Notes under the pieces: generated by a model | Told to the model about the DNA's origin: nothing | What the model saw: the letters and a program-made list of their open reading frames with translations, nothing else | The model's database searches: none | Made by a program: the position numbers and the translations under genes | Assembly (NCBI RefSeq): GCF_000484535.1 | Contig: NC_022600.1 | Coordinates: 4,022,234 to 4,086,233, forward strand | Direction of reading: 5' to 3' | Origin: Gloeobacter kilaueensis JS1 | GTDB lineage: Bacteria; Cyanobacteriota; Cyanobacteriia; Gloeobacterales; Gloeobacteraceae | DNA length: 64,000 nt | Shown: positions 8,827-16,736 of the stretch, piece by piece | Position numbering within the stretch: position 1 is the stretch's first letter | Layout: each line of letters opens with the position of its first letter

Positions 8827-10119
8827 CTAGAGCGCGGGGGCGGCCTGCACTTGCGGTGCCTCCGGCAGTTGGGCCGCCGGAGAAGCTTCTTTGATCGACG
8901 AGCGGTTGCGCGCGTAGGCTCTCTGGCGGGCAAGGGTGAGCGGGTCACCGGCGGCCAGATCGAGCAGGACCGGCAGAGCGCTGAGCGAATCGAGGGAAAG
9001 GCGCTGGTAGAGCTTTGTGTAGCGCAGCAGGTTCTCGGCGTACTCGGGGTTGTAGGTGCGCCAGTTGCCGCCGTTGTGGGCCGCTGCCACCTTTTCGGGG
9101 TCGCCCGAGCGCATCGCAGCAAGCAGCCCCCCGTGCAGGCCCCGCGCGTCCTCGCCGTGGCGGATGAAATCGGCGAGCACCTGCAGCTGCGTTCTGGGGT
9201 CCGGCGACTGGATGGCGGTGAGAAGTTCGCTGCCACTTTTGCCGCTGCGCTGCTGCCAGCGATAATCGAGGGTCTGGTAGCCCGCGATCTGGCCGTAGCC
9301 GTAGGTCGTCGCCAGTTCTCGCAGCTGGCCGGGCGTAAAGTCGGCGAAGCTGCGCATCGCCTGCAATTTTGCTTCTGTGGTTGGACGGGGACCGGTCATA
9401 CTGGCGAGCAGTCCCGGCAGGCTGACCGCCTGGGCGTTTGCCCGTGCAAACAATTCATCGATCGCCTGTTTGTCATTGCCGGGATCGAAGTGTTCCAGTT
9501 GGGGGCGCTGGGCATTGAGCTGACGGTGGACCGCGCCGAGGGATCTAGCAAAGCTCGCCTCCCAGCGCGGCAGGCTGTGCTTGCCGCCGCTACTTTCTTG
9601 TTGCATGAGAGCGTAGAACCAGTCCGCCGGAATGTGCTGCGGGCCATCGCCCCCGGCAACCGCCTCCAGCTGCGCCCGGTAGTCCACCCCCAGGTGCGTA
9701 TGGCGATCGAGCCTGCCGTCTAGAATCGCGAGCTGCTGTTTGAAGCTGCTGGAGCCGAGGTGAGTGGCGCGGGCAGCCACCGCCTCGCCCAGGGCCTGAG
9801 CGGTGGTACCGTCGAAGGAACCCACCGGCAGATGATGCTCCTGCTGAAAGTTCTGAATCGCCCGCTGGGTGCCGGAGCCGAGCAGGCCGTCGATCGTTGC
9901 CGCTGAGGAGGAACCAGCGCCGGCGGTGTAGCCCAAAAAGACCAGTTGCCGCTGTAAACTCTTGACCGCCTCCGGGTCGCGGGCAAAGGCCGCACGGCTG
10001 TCTTCGCCTGTATCGAGGTTCTGCCAGAGGGTCTTTAGCTGATTGGCCCGCTCCCTGGTCCCATTGCCCAGCGCCACAGCGCGCGTTGCCGGATTGCGAA
10101 AAAGGTCCATCGCTCGCAC
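8827..10119 (-). CDS. Peptidoglycan-binding N-acetylmuramidase, VirB1-like role
   Basis: 430 residues. Residues about 50-110 form a peptidoglycan-binding domain (VKSLQRQLVFLGYTAG, IDGLLGSGTQRAIQNFQ). The rest resembles the lysozyme-like N-acetylmuramidase family (DUF3380): ADWFYALMQQESSGGK contains the likely catalytic Glu, and later blocks are TYGYGQIAGYQTLDYR, a helix with LQVLADFIRHG, and a late segment VAAAHNGGNWRTYNPEYAE typical of the family. In conjugation systems such enzymes open the cell wall for the channel. No signal peptide is evident, so export would depend on the machinery. Confidence 0.75.
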   Translation of the reverse strand: MRAMDLFRNPATRAVALGNGTRERANQLKTLWQNLDTGEDSRAAFARDPEAVKSLQRQLVFLGYTAGAGSSSAATIDGLLGSGTQRAIQNFQQEHHLPVGSFDGTTAQALGEAVAARATHLGSSSFKQQLAILDGRLDRHTHLGVDYRAQLEAVAGGDGPQHIPADWFYALMQQESSGGKHSLPRWEASFARSLGAVHRQLNAQRPQLEHFDPGNDKQAIDELFARANAQAVSLPGLLASMTGPRPTTEAKLQAMRSFADFTPGQLRELATTYGYGQIAGYQTLDYRWQQRSGKSGSELLTAIQSPDPRTQLQVLADFIRHGEDARGLHGGLLAAMRSGDPEKVAAAHNGGNWRTYNPEYAENLLRYTKLYQRLSLDSLSALPVLLDLAAGDPLTLARQRAYARNRSSIKEASPAAQLPEAPQVQAAPAL

Positions 10120-10122
10120 TCC

Positions 10123-10503
10123 TTAAAGGCTGTAGTGTCTCTGGGCCAGTTCGTCGCTGAGAGCCTGGTGAATCGCCTGAAAGATCGCCTCGTAACCGCG
10201 CTTGTCGGTCTGCAGCTCCAGATTAAGAAGCGAGCGGGTCACGATCTCGAGGTTGTCGAGGCGGGCCGCCAGGTAGGCTCCCTGGTTGATCTGCTCGGCT
10301 AAAAGCAGATTGCGCGCCTCGATAAGCTTGGCTTCGAGCGATTCTGCATCCGGCTCCGGCTGGTTGCCGAGTGGGTCGAGATTTTGCCTCACACTCCAAT
10401 CGAGGGCCGCGAGGGCGTACTCGATCGGCGTGCATTCGAGCTGTTCGCTCAGCGCCTGCAGCTGGTGGGCCAGCGCCTCTGAAATTTCAAGCGTGATCGC
10501 CAT
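10123..10503 (-). CDS. Hypothetical helical protein of T4SS-like cluster
   Basis: 126 residues, starting MAITLEISEALAHQLQALSEQ. The first 30 residues look like the short antitoxin or ribbon-helix-type N-termini that begin with a beta strand and a helix; the remainder is helical and acidic. It lies three bases downstream of the regulator-like gene and four upstream of the muramidase gene. It may bind DNA or a partner of the cluster, but this is a guess from composition. Confidence 0.5.
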   Translation of the reverse strand: MAITLEISEALAHQLQALSEQLECTPIEYALAALDWSVRQNLDPLGNQPEPDAESLEAKLIEARNLLLAEQINQGAYLAARLDNLEIVTRSLLNLELQTDKRGYEAIFQAIHQALSDELAQRHYSL

Positions 10504-10518
10504 CGTTTGCTCCTTTGC

Positions 10519-11718
10519 TTACGCGACGTTCAATTGCAGCGGCACAACCTGCTCGTGCTCCCGGCCACCTTCTTGCCAACAAAGCCGGATGTGGCGCACA
10601 CCCAGGTAATCAGCGGCGATCTGCCAGAAAAGCCGGGTCGAGCGGTGGCGCAGACAGCCCAGGGCGAAGTCGGCCTGGTAGGCGTCGCTGCAGTGGAGGT
10701 GCCATTCTCCTTGCTGGACGGTGCTTGCCAGTTGCCCGAGAAAGTCCCGGTACGGCTGGGGCGGATTGACTTCGCTAAAAAGACGCCGCCAGAAGGGTCT
10801 GAGCGTCGCCGCTTTGCCCTGCCGCCCGCGCGCCAGTTGCGCACTCAGGTAGCTTTGATCGCTGTTGTAGTGCCAGTCGCGGCCAGTGAGCATCTTCTCC
10901 AGCGCCGTGCAGGCAGAACCCACCTGAGCAAAGCGCTCCCGTCGGGTACTGTCGCGGCGGCACAGATCCAGATAAAAGACGGCGCGCTCCCACGCCTCCA
11001 GCGGCTGGCGCAGGCGCTGCAACATCGCCGTTACCTTCGACGGATCCGCTCCCAATAGCTGCTCGAGCGCCTCGATGTGGGTGGTGAGGGCAACCCACCG
11101 CTGCGGCACGCCCCGGCGGCTATCGGGCCAGAACGCCGGCAGCGTTGTCGGTGAATTCGTCTGGCCAGTGTCGCTTTTTTGCAGCAGACCCTGCAGTCGC
11201 GAGAGATTCTGACCAAATTGTTTTTCAAGAAGCAAATTCAGCACCTGCTCGCGGGCCGGCCCGCTCCAGCGCTCAATGAGTTGCACGGCACTGACGTCCG
11301 ATTCAAAGATATCGATTCCAGCCCGCTGCGCCCCTGTACGGCCCTGCAGGCGCACGACATGCCGTCGCAGGGTCCGCACCGAGACTTTATCGACGCTGCC
11401 CGCCGCGATGCCCTCCTTGAGAATCCGGGTGGCTTCCTCCGGTTCGAGGCGCATCAGTTCGGTGAGCCGTCCAACCCCCAACCCCAGCGCGCCGTGCAGC
11501 TCTGTCCGCTCCGCCAGGCGCATCGCGTGTCGGCTCACAGTATGGCCAAATGGACATCTTTCGGAGTCGAGAAAACTCTCAAAGCGAGCAAAGCCCATCT
11601 GGAGATAGAGCCGCTGCTGCTTGATGGCCAGAAGTGCCCTGCCAAGTTCCAGCCGCTGTCCAGCGTCCGGATCGCCGCTGTGGCGCAATTCATCGAGAAT
11701 CTGTAATTGGGAGATCAT
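10519..11718 (-). CDS. Putative helical DNA-binding protein heading the T4SS-like cluster
   Basis: 399 residues from the ATG at 11718, which has an AGGA ribosome-binding site nine bases before it; an upstream in-frame ATG at 11781 lacks one. The N-terminal region (LELGRALLAIKQQRLYLQMG, then FESFLDSERCPFGHTVSRHAM) resembles the helical modules of phage or plasmid DUF3102/ParB-like proteins that test for a helix-turn-helix. The C-terminus is unlike anything recognised. It is the first gene of the cluster and starts 161 bases from the tRNA-Ser gene, which suggests regulation or plasmid-type function. Confidence 0.5.
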   Translation of the reverse strand: MISQLQILDELRHSGDPDAGQRLELGRALLAIKQQRLYLQMGFARFESFLDSERCPFGHTVSRHAMRLAERTELHGALGLGVGRLTELMRLEPEEATRILKEGIAAGSVDKVSVRTLRRHVVRLQGRTGAQRAGIDIFESDVSAVQLIERWSGPAREQVLNLLLEKQFGQNLSRLQGLLQKSDTGQTNSPTTLPAFWPDSRRGVPQRWVALTTHIEALEQLLGADPSKVTAMLQRLRQPLEAWERAVFYLDLCRRDSTRRERFAQVGSACTALEKMLTGRDWHYNSDQSYLSAQLARGRQGKAATLRPFWRRLFSEVNPPQPYRDFLGQLASTVQQGEWHLHCSDAYQADFALGCLRHRSTRLFWQIAADYLGVRHIRLCWQEGGREHEQVVPLQLNVA

Positions 11719-11879
11719 TGGAGAAATCCTGCAACGTTCTTCGCTTGCAGGCATCATATCTAATCTGATTAATTCCCACAACTGGGATGATAAGAAGAAT
11801 TTTGTGTGGCCGGTGCCGGACAGTGGGGTGATGCCGTCCCCCTACGCCGCCGATGCCTGGTGGTACATTAGGGAGAGAT

Positions 11880-11964
11880 GGAGAGGTGGTAGAGCGGTTG
11901 ATTGCGCCGGTCTTGAAAACCGGAGAAGGGAAACCTTCCGTGGGTTCGAATCCCACCCTCTCCG
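11880..11964 (+). tRNA. tRNA-Ser (anticodon TGA)
   Basis: 85 bases. The acceptor stem GGAGAGG pairs with CCTCTCC; the anticodon arm is CCGGT CTTGAAA ACCGG; the long variable arm has GAAGG/CCTTC; the T arm is GTGGG TTCGAAT CCCAC. The discriminator is G and CCA is not encoded. It is the only complete copy among three related segments and is the integration target of the adjoining islands. Confidence 0.95.
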
Positions 11965-12074
11965 CTTACATTTCAGCCTCAAACCTTTACGGGATGGGAC
12001 TTTTTAGTGTTCGCGCTCTTCCCAGGCGACAGGGACAGACGTGTACAGAGTGGTACAGAGAGCTATAGAATTTA
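11904..12074 (+). repeat. Direct repeat 1: 3' half of tRNA-Ser plus downstream sequence (att-type site)
   Basis: Starts inside the tRNA at the anticodon stem and runs through the terminator-like segment ending TTTTTAGT (to 12008), then GTTCGCGCTCTTCCCAGGCG and following bases. It is repeated at 17070 and, as far as TTTTTAGT, at 18975. Placement at a tRNA 3' end identifies an att site. Confidence 0.9.
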
Positions 12075-12146
12075 GTGACGCTGGTAGTGACGCATCATTT
12101 TGACGCCCAGCCGTCGCTAAATTTCCGCCCCGTGGGGGCGCTCGAC

Positions 12147-12310
12147 ATGCGGCCTGAGACCCTGGAAAGCCTGCTTGATAAAGCGAATGGCCGCCTGAAG
12201 GCCGGTAGGGTCGGCGTCACTATTTTCTGGCGAGCTGGGAGGAACAAGCTGCACCTGCGGGGAATGTTTCCACCCAGACCAGGGAGTGAGCGGACAACCC
12301 CCTATCAGCA
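12147..12310 (+). pseudogene. Tyrosine integrase, N-terminal stump cut by ISAs1 element
   Basis: Reads MRPETLESLLDKANGRLKAG and then VGVTIFWRAGRNKLHLRGMF with PPRPGSERTTPYQ, the N-terminal arm-binding region of cyanobacterial tRNA-targeted tyrosine integrases. The frame is open back to a GTG at 12075. The reading is interrupted at 12311 by the left inverted repeat of an ISAs1-type element. I could not find the catalytic half on the other side of that element, so the rest was deleted. Position right beside the tRNA att site fits an island integrase. Confidence 0.7.
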
Positions 12311-13467
12311 CAGGGGCATTTCATTCTAAAGAGAATTTTGAGGGTTGACAGGCCAAACATACAGCGTCTCTGCGCCTGAGCACGGTTCTCCATCAACAGC
12401 GAACGCTACAGGTTCAACGCAAAGCTTCGCGCCACTGTCCACACTTGCACTAAAGGCAGGGTTCGGATGCGACTACGGTCCTCGCCGAAGGTCACGTCCT
12501 TTGGATAATGAACTTTATTCTCGATTCCCCAATGACCACGTATCCGCTCAGCAAATTCCCTCGCACTCGCTTCGATGCTCGACAGGTACCAGTGCGTCTT
12601 TATCGTTATACTCCCCCGCAACTCTCGATACCGCTCCAGGCAAATTAGCGTTTTTACTCCAAGCCAATCTGCAAAGCACTCTTCCTCTACCTTACAAATA
12701 CTCACCTGCCGTTTTTCTAAACGGTGGTGACCTTGCTCTTCACTCTCCCACTGCTCTTCCACCTCAAAGTTTTTGCGCACTCGCTCCAACAGTTTTGGCT
12801 GGTTGCCTTTGACGATGGCAATGTAGTGGTTTCCGCTTTCTATAATGCTTTGACAGTTTTTTTTGGGTATTTATAGCATCAAAAGTAAACACGACACCTT
12901 TGAGTGCTAACTGCTCGATGAGTGCTGGTAAGGCTTTAATTTCGTTACTTTTTTGAGCGACTTGCTGATGAGCAACAATCCAATCACGTTCGACGAGATA
13001 GGCATGAACGATTTGAATAGCAGGATGGGGTTCGCTGTGGGGGTTATTGTGCTGCACACAGTAAGAACCCTTCAGTACTTTCCCATCGAGGGCAATCGTC
13101 TCCCCAGCCAAAGGTTCAACCTTCAAGAACTGCGCAATGCAGGCGGCGTACTGCTGATAGTCGATTTGTAAGAGGACACGGCGGATTGTACTGTAGGAGG
13201 GCAGGCGTTGCTTTTCAATATCAAACAGTTCGATGAGAGCTTCTGAGTTGGCTTTGATCCAGTCGTCGATAGCGAGGAAGCCCCGATTACCGGCAACAAC
13301 AGCTATGGTAAAAATAGTCAAGCACAAAGACAAAGAGTGTCTGCGTCCTTCCCCTCGGCGTTGGTCCGTCAGATTCTCAAAAGCATGAAGGATGGCGAAG
13401 TCGCGCACTGGAAAACCTGCTACGCCTGTTCTCCAGCTAGTCTAACCTATAGAATGAAACAACCCTG
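12311..13467 (-). mobile_element. ISAs1-family insertion sequence, decayed
   Basis: 1157 bp bounded by imperfect inverted repeats: left CAGGGGCATTTCATTCTAAA and right (reversed) CAGGGTTGTTTCATTCTATA. The encoded transposase is of the ISAs1 family. No matching 8-10 bp target duplication is seen (TATCAGCA on the left, GTATTTGG on the right), which fits a later deletion at one side that also removed the integrase. Confidence 0.8.
12406..13408 (-). pseudogene. ISAs1-family transposase, frameshifted and with a premature stop
   Basis: The first part (MRDFAILHAFENLTDQRRGE to GVVFTFDAINTQKK) and the second (LLERVRKNFEVEEQWESE to HWGIENKVHYPKDVTFGEDR and RTLPLVQVWTVARSFALNL) belong to one transposase. 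They are separated by a one-base shift in a run of eight A (12857-12864); with seven A the frame would read NTQKNCQSIIESGNHYIAIV. A TAG at 12406 stops the protein before the usual tail, and the tail still reads RAQRRCMFGLSTLKILFRMK beyond it. Two lesions make it a pseudogene, although slippage on A8 could rescue the first. Confidence 0.85.
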
Positions 13468-13507
13468 GTATTTGGCAGAGAAAAAAGAGGCGTATCGCCC
13501 TTCAAAG

Positions 13508-13526
13508 GGTGGTCAACTTGACCACC
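13508..13526. promoter_or_regulatory. Perfect palindrome, possible operator
   Basis: GGTGGTCAA-C-TTGACCACC, 9-bp arms around one base, in the 138-base gap between the ISAs1 right end and the next gene. It resembles a dimeric regulator site; no flanking promoter start is evident, so its role is open. Confidence 0.4.
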
Positions 13527-13605
13527 TTACGGAACCACAAAGGACAGCCGAAAAACTCCGTCAGCTTGAGGGAGTTAAAGGAGAAACCGCTGAGCGCCCC
13601 TGCCG

Positions 13606-13950
13606 CTACTGCTGGCCGTTCTGCTCGCCGCGCTGCTGGAGAATGTCGAGTATCCGCCGGTTCTCTGTCTGCAATCCCCGGATGTAACCGGAGTTCTCAT
13701 CGACTCGCACTACTAAGGCATCGAAACGCTCGATAAGGTCGTCGGCCACATCGACCAGGCCAGCAATGGCATTGACTGCCATATTGTTTGCCTCAGCTAC
13801 TTGAACCGTCAGATCCGCAATAGCCCGGCTGTTGGCATCTACCTGCTGCTGCGTGACAGCCTGCTGCCGAATGAGCACTTCGAGGGCGGTCTCGATGCGA
13901 TCAAGACGGCTGCCAGAGCCAGAATCGCGCTGGCCGTTACCAGTGGTCAT
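13606..13950 (-). CDS. Hypothetical coiled-coil protein
   Basis: 114 residues. The centre is a continuous amphipathic helix (LDRIETALEVLIRQQAVTQQ, then VDANSRAIADLTVQVAEA) with heptad-like spacing, the N-terminus is Gly/Ser-rich and the C-terminus Gln-rich. Short coiled-coil proteins of this kind are frequent on cyanobacterial islands. Function unknown. Confidence 0.65.
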   Translation of the reverse strand: MTTGNGQRDSGSGSRLDRIETALEVLIRQQAVTQQQVDANSRAIADLTVQVAEANNMAVNAIAGLVDVADDLIERFDALVVRVDENSGYIRGLQTENRRILDILQQRGEQNGQQ

Positions 13951-14062
13951 CCCTGCTCTCCTTTGCCCTTGTCGTCGGGGACGTACTTCAATAGGTTGCC
14001 AAGCTCACACTCAAAGGTGCGGTGGTGAGTGCGCTGGGGCCGCCTCGCTCCAGCCGATAAGC

Positions 14063-14302
14063 CTATGAACCGGTACTCTTTCCCTCTGCCGGCAATGGCG
14101 GGATCGACATCCAGTAGTCAGGCAGCATGGAAACTTCAACAAATGTATACCCATTGGAATGGTACCAGCGGCCATTTTTGAACTCCACCAACTGGAAGTT
14201 CATCCCGCCAAAGACTGGGTGATTCAAACATGCCAAAACGTGCTCGCCCTCTGGAGGCATCTCGTCATTTGGGGACTTCCAGGACGATTGCTGTTTACTC
14301 AC
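14063..14302 (-). CDS. DUF551-like phage-type protein
   Basis: 79 residues from the GTG at 14302, chosen because AGAGG stands eight bases before it; the ATG at 14359 lacks such a site. The pattern W-K-S-P-N-D-E-M-P-P-E-G near the N-terminus, with Y-W-M-S-I-P-P-L-P at the end, resembles DUF551 proteins of phages and islands, which carry a W...P..G...V..C/Y theme and a final WMP.P. Role unknown. Confidence 0.55.
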   Translation of the reverse strand: MSKQQSSWKSPNDEMPPEGEHVLACLNHPVFGGMNFQLVEFKNGRWYHSNGYTFVEVSMLPDYWMSIPPLPAEGKSTGS

Positions 14303-14399
14303 GAATTTAACCTCTTGCTGTTTGAAGTGTAGCCCGGCAAGGGCCGGGCACTTCCGCAAAGGCTCTGCAATGCGACCGTAGGAGCTTACGATGCTGCCC

Positions 14400-14627
14400 T
14401 TAATTTTCGTCGCCGCCTGGCTTTTCGGGGACGTACTTCAGCACATCGCCGGGCGTGCAAGTCAACGCTGCGCAAATCGCGTCTACGACATGTTTATCGG
14501 GATACACGCTGCCGTCATTGTTGATGCGGTAAAGCGTGTTCGTCGGCACCCCCGTCATTTTTGAGAGCCGGTAGACGGTGATGCCGTGCTGCTTGAGGAG
14601 GTCTTTGAGCCTGTTGGTCACGGTCAC
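14400..14627 (-). CDS. XRE-type helix-turn-helix regulator
   Basis: 75 residues. The Cro/C1-type fold is readable: LKDLLKQHGITVYRLSKMTG then VPTNTLYRINNDG and VVDAICAALTCTPGDVLKY. Small XRE regulators of this size repress island or prophage promoters. It is divergent from the SWIM-like gene at 14791, with an inverted repeat in the shared 163-base gap. The ATG at 14627 fits the start of the domain. Confidence 0.85.
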   Translation of the reverse strand: MTVTNRLKDLLKQHGITVYRLSKMTGVPTNTLYRINNDGSVYPDKHVVDAICAALTCTPGDVLKYVPEKPGGDEN

Positions 14628-14699
14628 AGATTTACTCTACCAGTTCAAAATAACACATACTGCCATAGAACGACGATATTATGGGATGCAGTTGTAATG

Positions 14700-14717
14700 T
14701 TACATGCTACTATGTAA
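14700..14717. promoter_or_regulatory. Inverted repeat, probable operator of the XRE regulator
   Basis: TTACAT-GCTACT-ATGTAA lies in the AT-rich gap between the XRE gene and the divergent SWIM-like gene. It resembles a phage-type operator. Further along (14733-14767) GAGAGCGG and CCGCTCTC could form a leader hairpin ahead of the SWIM-like gene. Confidence 0.5.
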
Positions 14718-14790
14718 TAATTAGAGCATAAAGAGAGCGGTCCCGCCTGGCAGCAAAGTCCGCTCTCCAACCCCGAAAGGAGTCCCCATC

Positions 14791-15204
14791 ATGATTGCAC
14801 AGTCCAACAGTCCTTACACGATCGCCGCTGCCGCCCGCATCCTGGGCGTAGCTGCTACCGCTATCCGCGAGGTGCGCGGTGCTTTCAACTGCCTGCTGGT
14901 GGTCTTTCGTCACGCTCGCGCCCGGTTCGTCTCGGCTGCTGCATTCTAGGAAGACTACGCGGCGCTACCGGCCACGGGCGCTCTTGCCCTTACTGGTGAG
15001 GTCCATCATCAGGGCGGCGGCTGCTACCTCGTCCGGGGAAGCTCGGGCGACCTCCACGCCGTCGATGTGCCCTTCGAGGGTTGCGACTGCCCAGACCACA
15101 AATTCCGGGCTCGGCGGTGCAAACACCTCGTTCTGGCCGCTGCTGCCGAGGCGCTGCGCACTGCCGTAGCCCCGACTCCGCTCACTGCTGCCAACGTCGG
15201 TTAG
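14791..15204 (+). pseudogene. SWIM zinc-finger protein interrupted by an in-frame TAG
   Basis: The ATG at 14791 has AAAGGAG upstream. The first 52 codons read MIAQSNSPYTIAAAARILGV through FRHARARFVSAAAF and end at TAG (14947-14949). The same frame continues from 14950 with EDYAALPATGALAL, then YLVRGSSGDLHAV and CDCPDHKF-x-x-x-x-CKHLVLA, a SWIM-type C-x-C-x(n)-C-x-H metal site. There is no start codon in frame after the TAG, so the zinc-finger half is not translated on its own. Short SWIM proteins on cyanobacterial islands have both halves in one chain. Confidence 0.65.
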
Positions 15205-15219
15205 GGGAGGGACGACATC

Positions 15220-15531
15220 ATGCAGACACCTCAGGGGCGTTGCCCCAACGCCCCCAAGTTCATCAAGCTGGGCGAGCGCATCCTGGGCCTCGCCCACGTC
15301 GTCAGCATCGACTTCTACGTCAGCAAGGCCAACAGCCTGGAGGCCCGCGTCACCCTCACCGGCCAGTTTGACGATGGCAACGGGAGCGAGCCGCGCTCGA
15401 TGACCTTCGGAGGCAAGTGGGCGGAGGCTCTGGCCGACTACTTCAACACCGATGTGGCCCCGCGCAGCTTCCGGCGGTTTATCGCTAATGCCCATCTGTA
15501 TTATTCAAGAAGGAACTCAAATCATGCCTGA
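15220..15531 (+). CDS. Hypothetical island protein
   Basis: 103 residues beginning MQTPQGRCPNAPKFIKLGER, with a GGGGAGGG ribosome-binding site. Internal strands (VVSIDFYVSKANSLEARVTL, SMTFGGKWAEALADYFN) suggest a small beta-rich fold. No family recognised. The end overlaps the next gene by eight bases, which points to coupled expression. Confidence 0.6.
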   Translation: MQTPQGRCPNAPKFIKLGERILGLAHVVSIDFYVSKANSLEARVTLTGQFDDGNGSEPRSMTFGGKWAEALADYFNTDVAPRSFRRFIANAHLYYSRRNSNHA

Positions 15532-15760
15532 ACTTTCACCAACAATGGAACTCCGCTGTCTTGCCCAAACCCTCGCCAATCAGGCCGAACGGGCAATCAA
15601 TTTTTCCTGTGCGCTCCGCATCCTTGCAGAGGGTGCTTCCAGAGCCGATTCAGGCGATTTGCAGCGGGCTCTGCAGTTTATGGGCTCGATTGCAGACAAC
15701 GAATTCTGTGACATCAGCGATAACGCGCTCAAGCTCAAGAGTCTTCTGGGGCTCAACTAA
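15524..15760 (+). CDS. Hypothetical helical island protein
   Basis: 78 residues from the ATG at 15524, supported by AAGGA eleven bases upstream; an earlier in-frame ATG at 15452 would overlap the previous gene deeply. Reads MPELSPTMELRCLAQTLANQ and is mostly helical. Function unknown. Confidence 0.6.
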   Translation: MPELSPTMELRCLAQTLANQAERAINFSCALRILAEGASRADSGDLQRALQFMGSIADNEFCDISDNALKLKSLLGLN

Positions 15761-15845
15761 CAGCCGCCTACCACGAACGCAGCCCTCAGCCTTCTGGGGA
15801 CTTTCTATTGTCCATTCATCCACCCACACTACGCGCACAATCACC

Positions 15846-15974
15846 ATGAACCTCGTACAACCGCTCGCCATCCCTCCCCGCCTGCAGACGCCCAGGATGA
15901 CCGACATCCTCGAACTCGGTCAGATGCTCGGGCCTGCCATCTGGAACCTGCGGCAGTTGCCCTCAGTGGAGTAG
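15846..15974 (+). CDS. Short hypothetical ORF
   Basis: 42 residues starting MNLVQPLAIPPRLQTPRMTD and ending LRQLPSVE. No ribosome-binding site is visible, so coding status is uncertain; it is kept because codon use in the second half is regular. Confidence 0.25.
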   Translation: MNLVQPLAIPPRLQTPRMTDILELGQMLGPAIWNLRQLPSVE

Positions 15975-16155
15975 ACATAGCCTTTCTGCGGCTCTGAGCG
16001 GTGATCATTGCCTCCCGCACCCATCCGGCTCCTCCGGTTCCCCTGGCGATCGAGCGGCCTGCCTTCTGTACAAAGGGGGCAAGACGCGAAAGCGGTAAAC
16101 TTGGGAGCCTGTAGAGGGTTTGCCCGCGAGCTTTCTGTGAGGAGCCTGGCCAGTC

Positions 16156-16504
16156 ATGTTGCTTCCCAACCACGAACGAGCCACGATCGACGTCGAGGGC
16201 AAGCTCAGAGGCTACTGCCTCAATCCCGACCACCCAATAAGGAAAGCACAAGGCCCGCGTGTTCAAAGCTGCTCTCGGTTTTAGCGCCGACGACGCAGAG
16301 GCTCTAGCGGACCTCATTCGCCAAGCCATCGCCATTCACGATGCCATTTTGTTAGGAGACAATGAGGTGGGAACGGGCACCCGCTACCGGGTGGACTTCG
16401 ATGTTCCAGGCCAGGAGCGCATCGTCACCATCCGCACTGGGTGGAACGTAGACCAGGGCAGTGAAACCGTTCGTCTGACCACCTGTTTCGTCCTCGAAGG
16501 GTAA
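16156..16504 (+). pseudogene. DUF6883-type protein with a one-base frameshift
   Basis: From the ATG at 16156 the frame reads MLLPNHERATIDVEGKLRGY and CLNPDHPI, the start of DUF6883 proteins. After about 16234 the family sequence continues only in the next frame: GKHKARVFKAALGFSADDAE, then YRVDFDVPGQERIV and TIRTGWNVDQGSETVRLTTC. The total length of 349 bases is one base too many. The gene has GAGGAG upstream and is followed four bases later by a DUF4926 gene, its normal partner. A sequencing error is the main alternative. Confidence 0.75.
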
Positions 16505-16508
16505 AGCT

Positions 16509-16736
16509 ATGGATACGGATATCAACCTGCATGACGTGGTTGAGTTGCTGGTAGACCTGAATGAGCCGCACCTGCGGCAGGGTAGCACCGGCACCGTCGT
16601 AGACCGGTGGGCGAGCGGCGAGTACGAGGTCGAGTTCAGCGACGAGACGGGCCGGGCTCTGGCGATGGTGGCTCTCACACCCGCTCAGTTCCGGGTGGTC
16701 TGGAAGCTACCCAGCGGTGGGAAGATCCGCACATGA
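16509..16736 (+). CDS. DUF4926 protein
   Basis: 75 residues. The line INLHDVVELLVDLNEPHLRQ followed by GSTGTVVDRW, YEVEFSDETGRALAMVALT is typical of DUF4926, small beta-rich proteins often encoded beside DUF6883 genes and suspected of toxin-antitoxin or immunity roles. It overlaps the next gene by four bases (ATGA). Confidence 0.85.
   Translation: MDTDINLHDVVELLVDLNEPHLRQGSTGTVVDRWASGEYEVEFSDETGRALAMVALTPAQFRVVWKLPSGGKIRT

Noticed and set aside
12345-12812. Plus-strand ORF of 155 codons
   Set aside because: Lies antisense within the ISAs1 transposase and has no domain.
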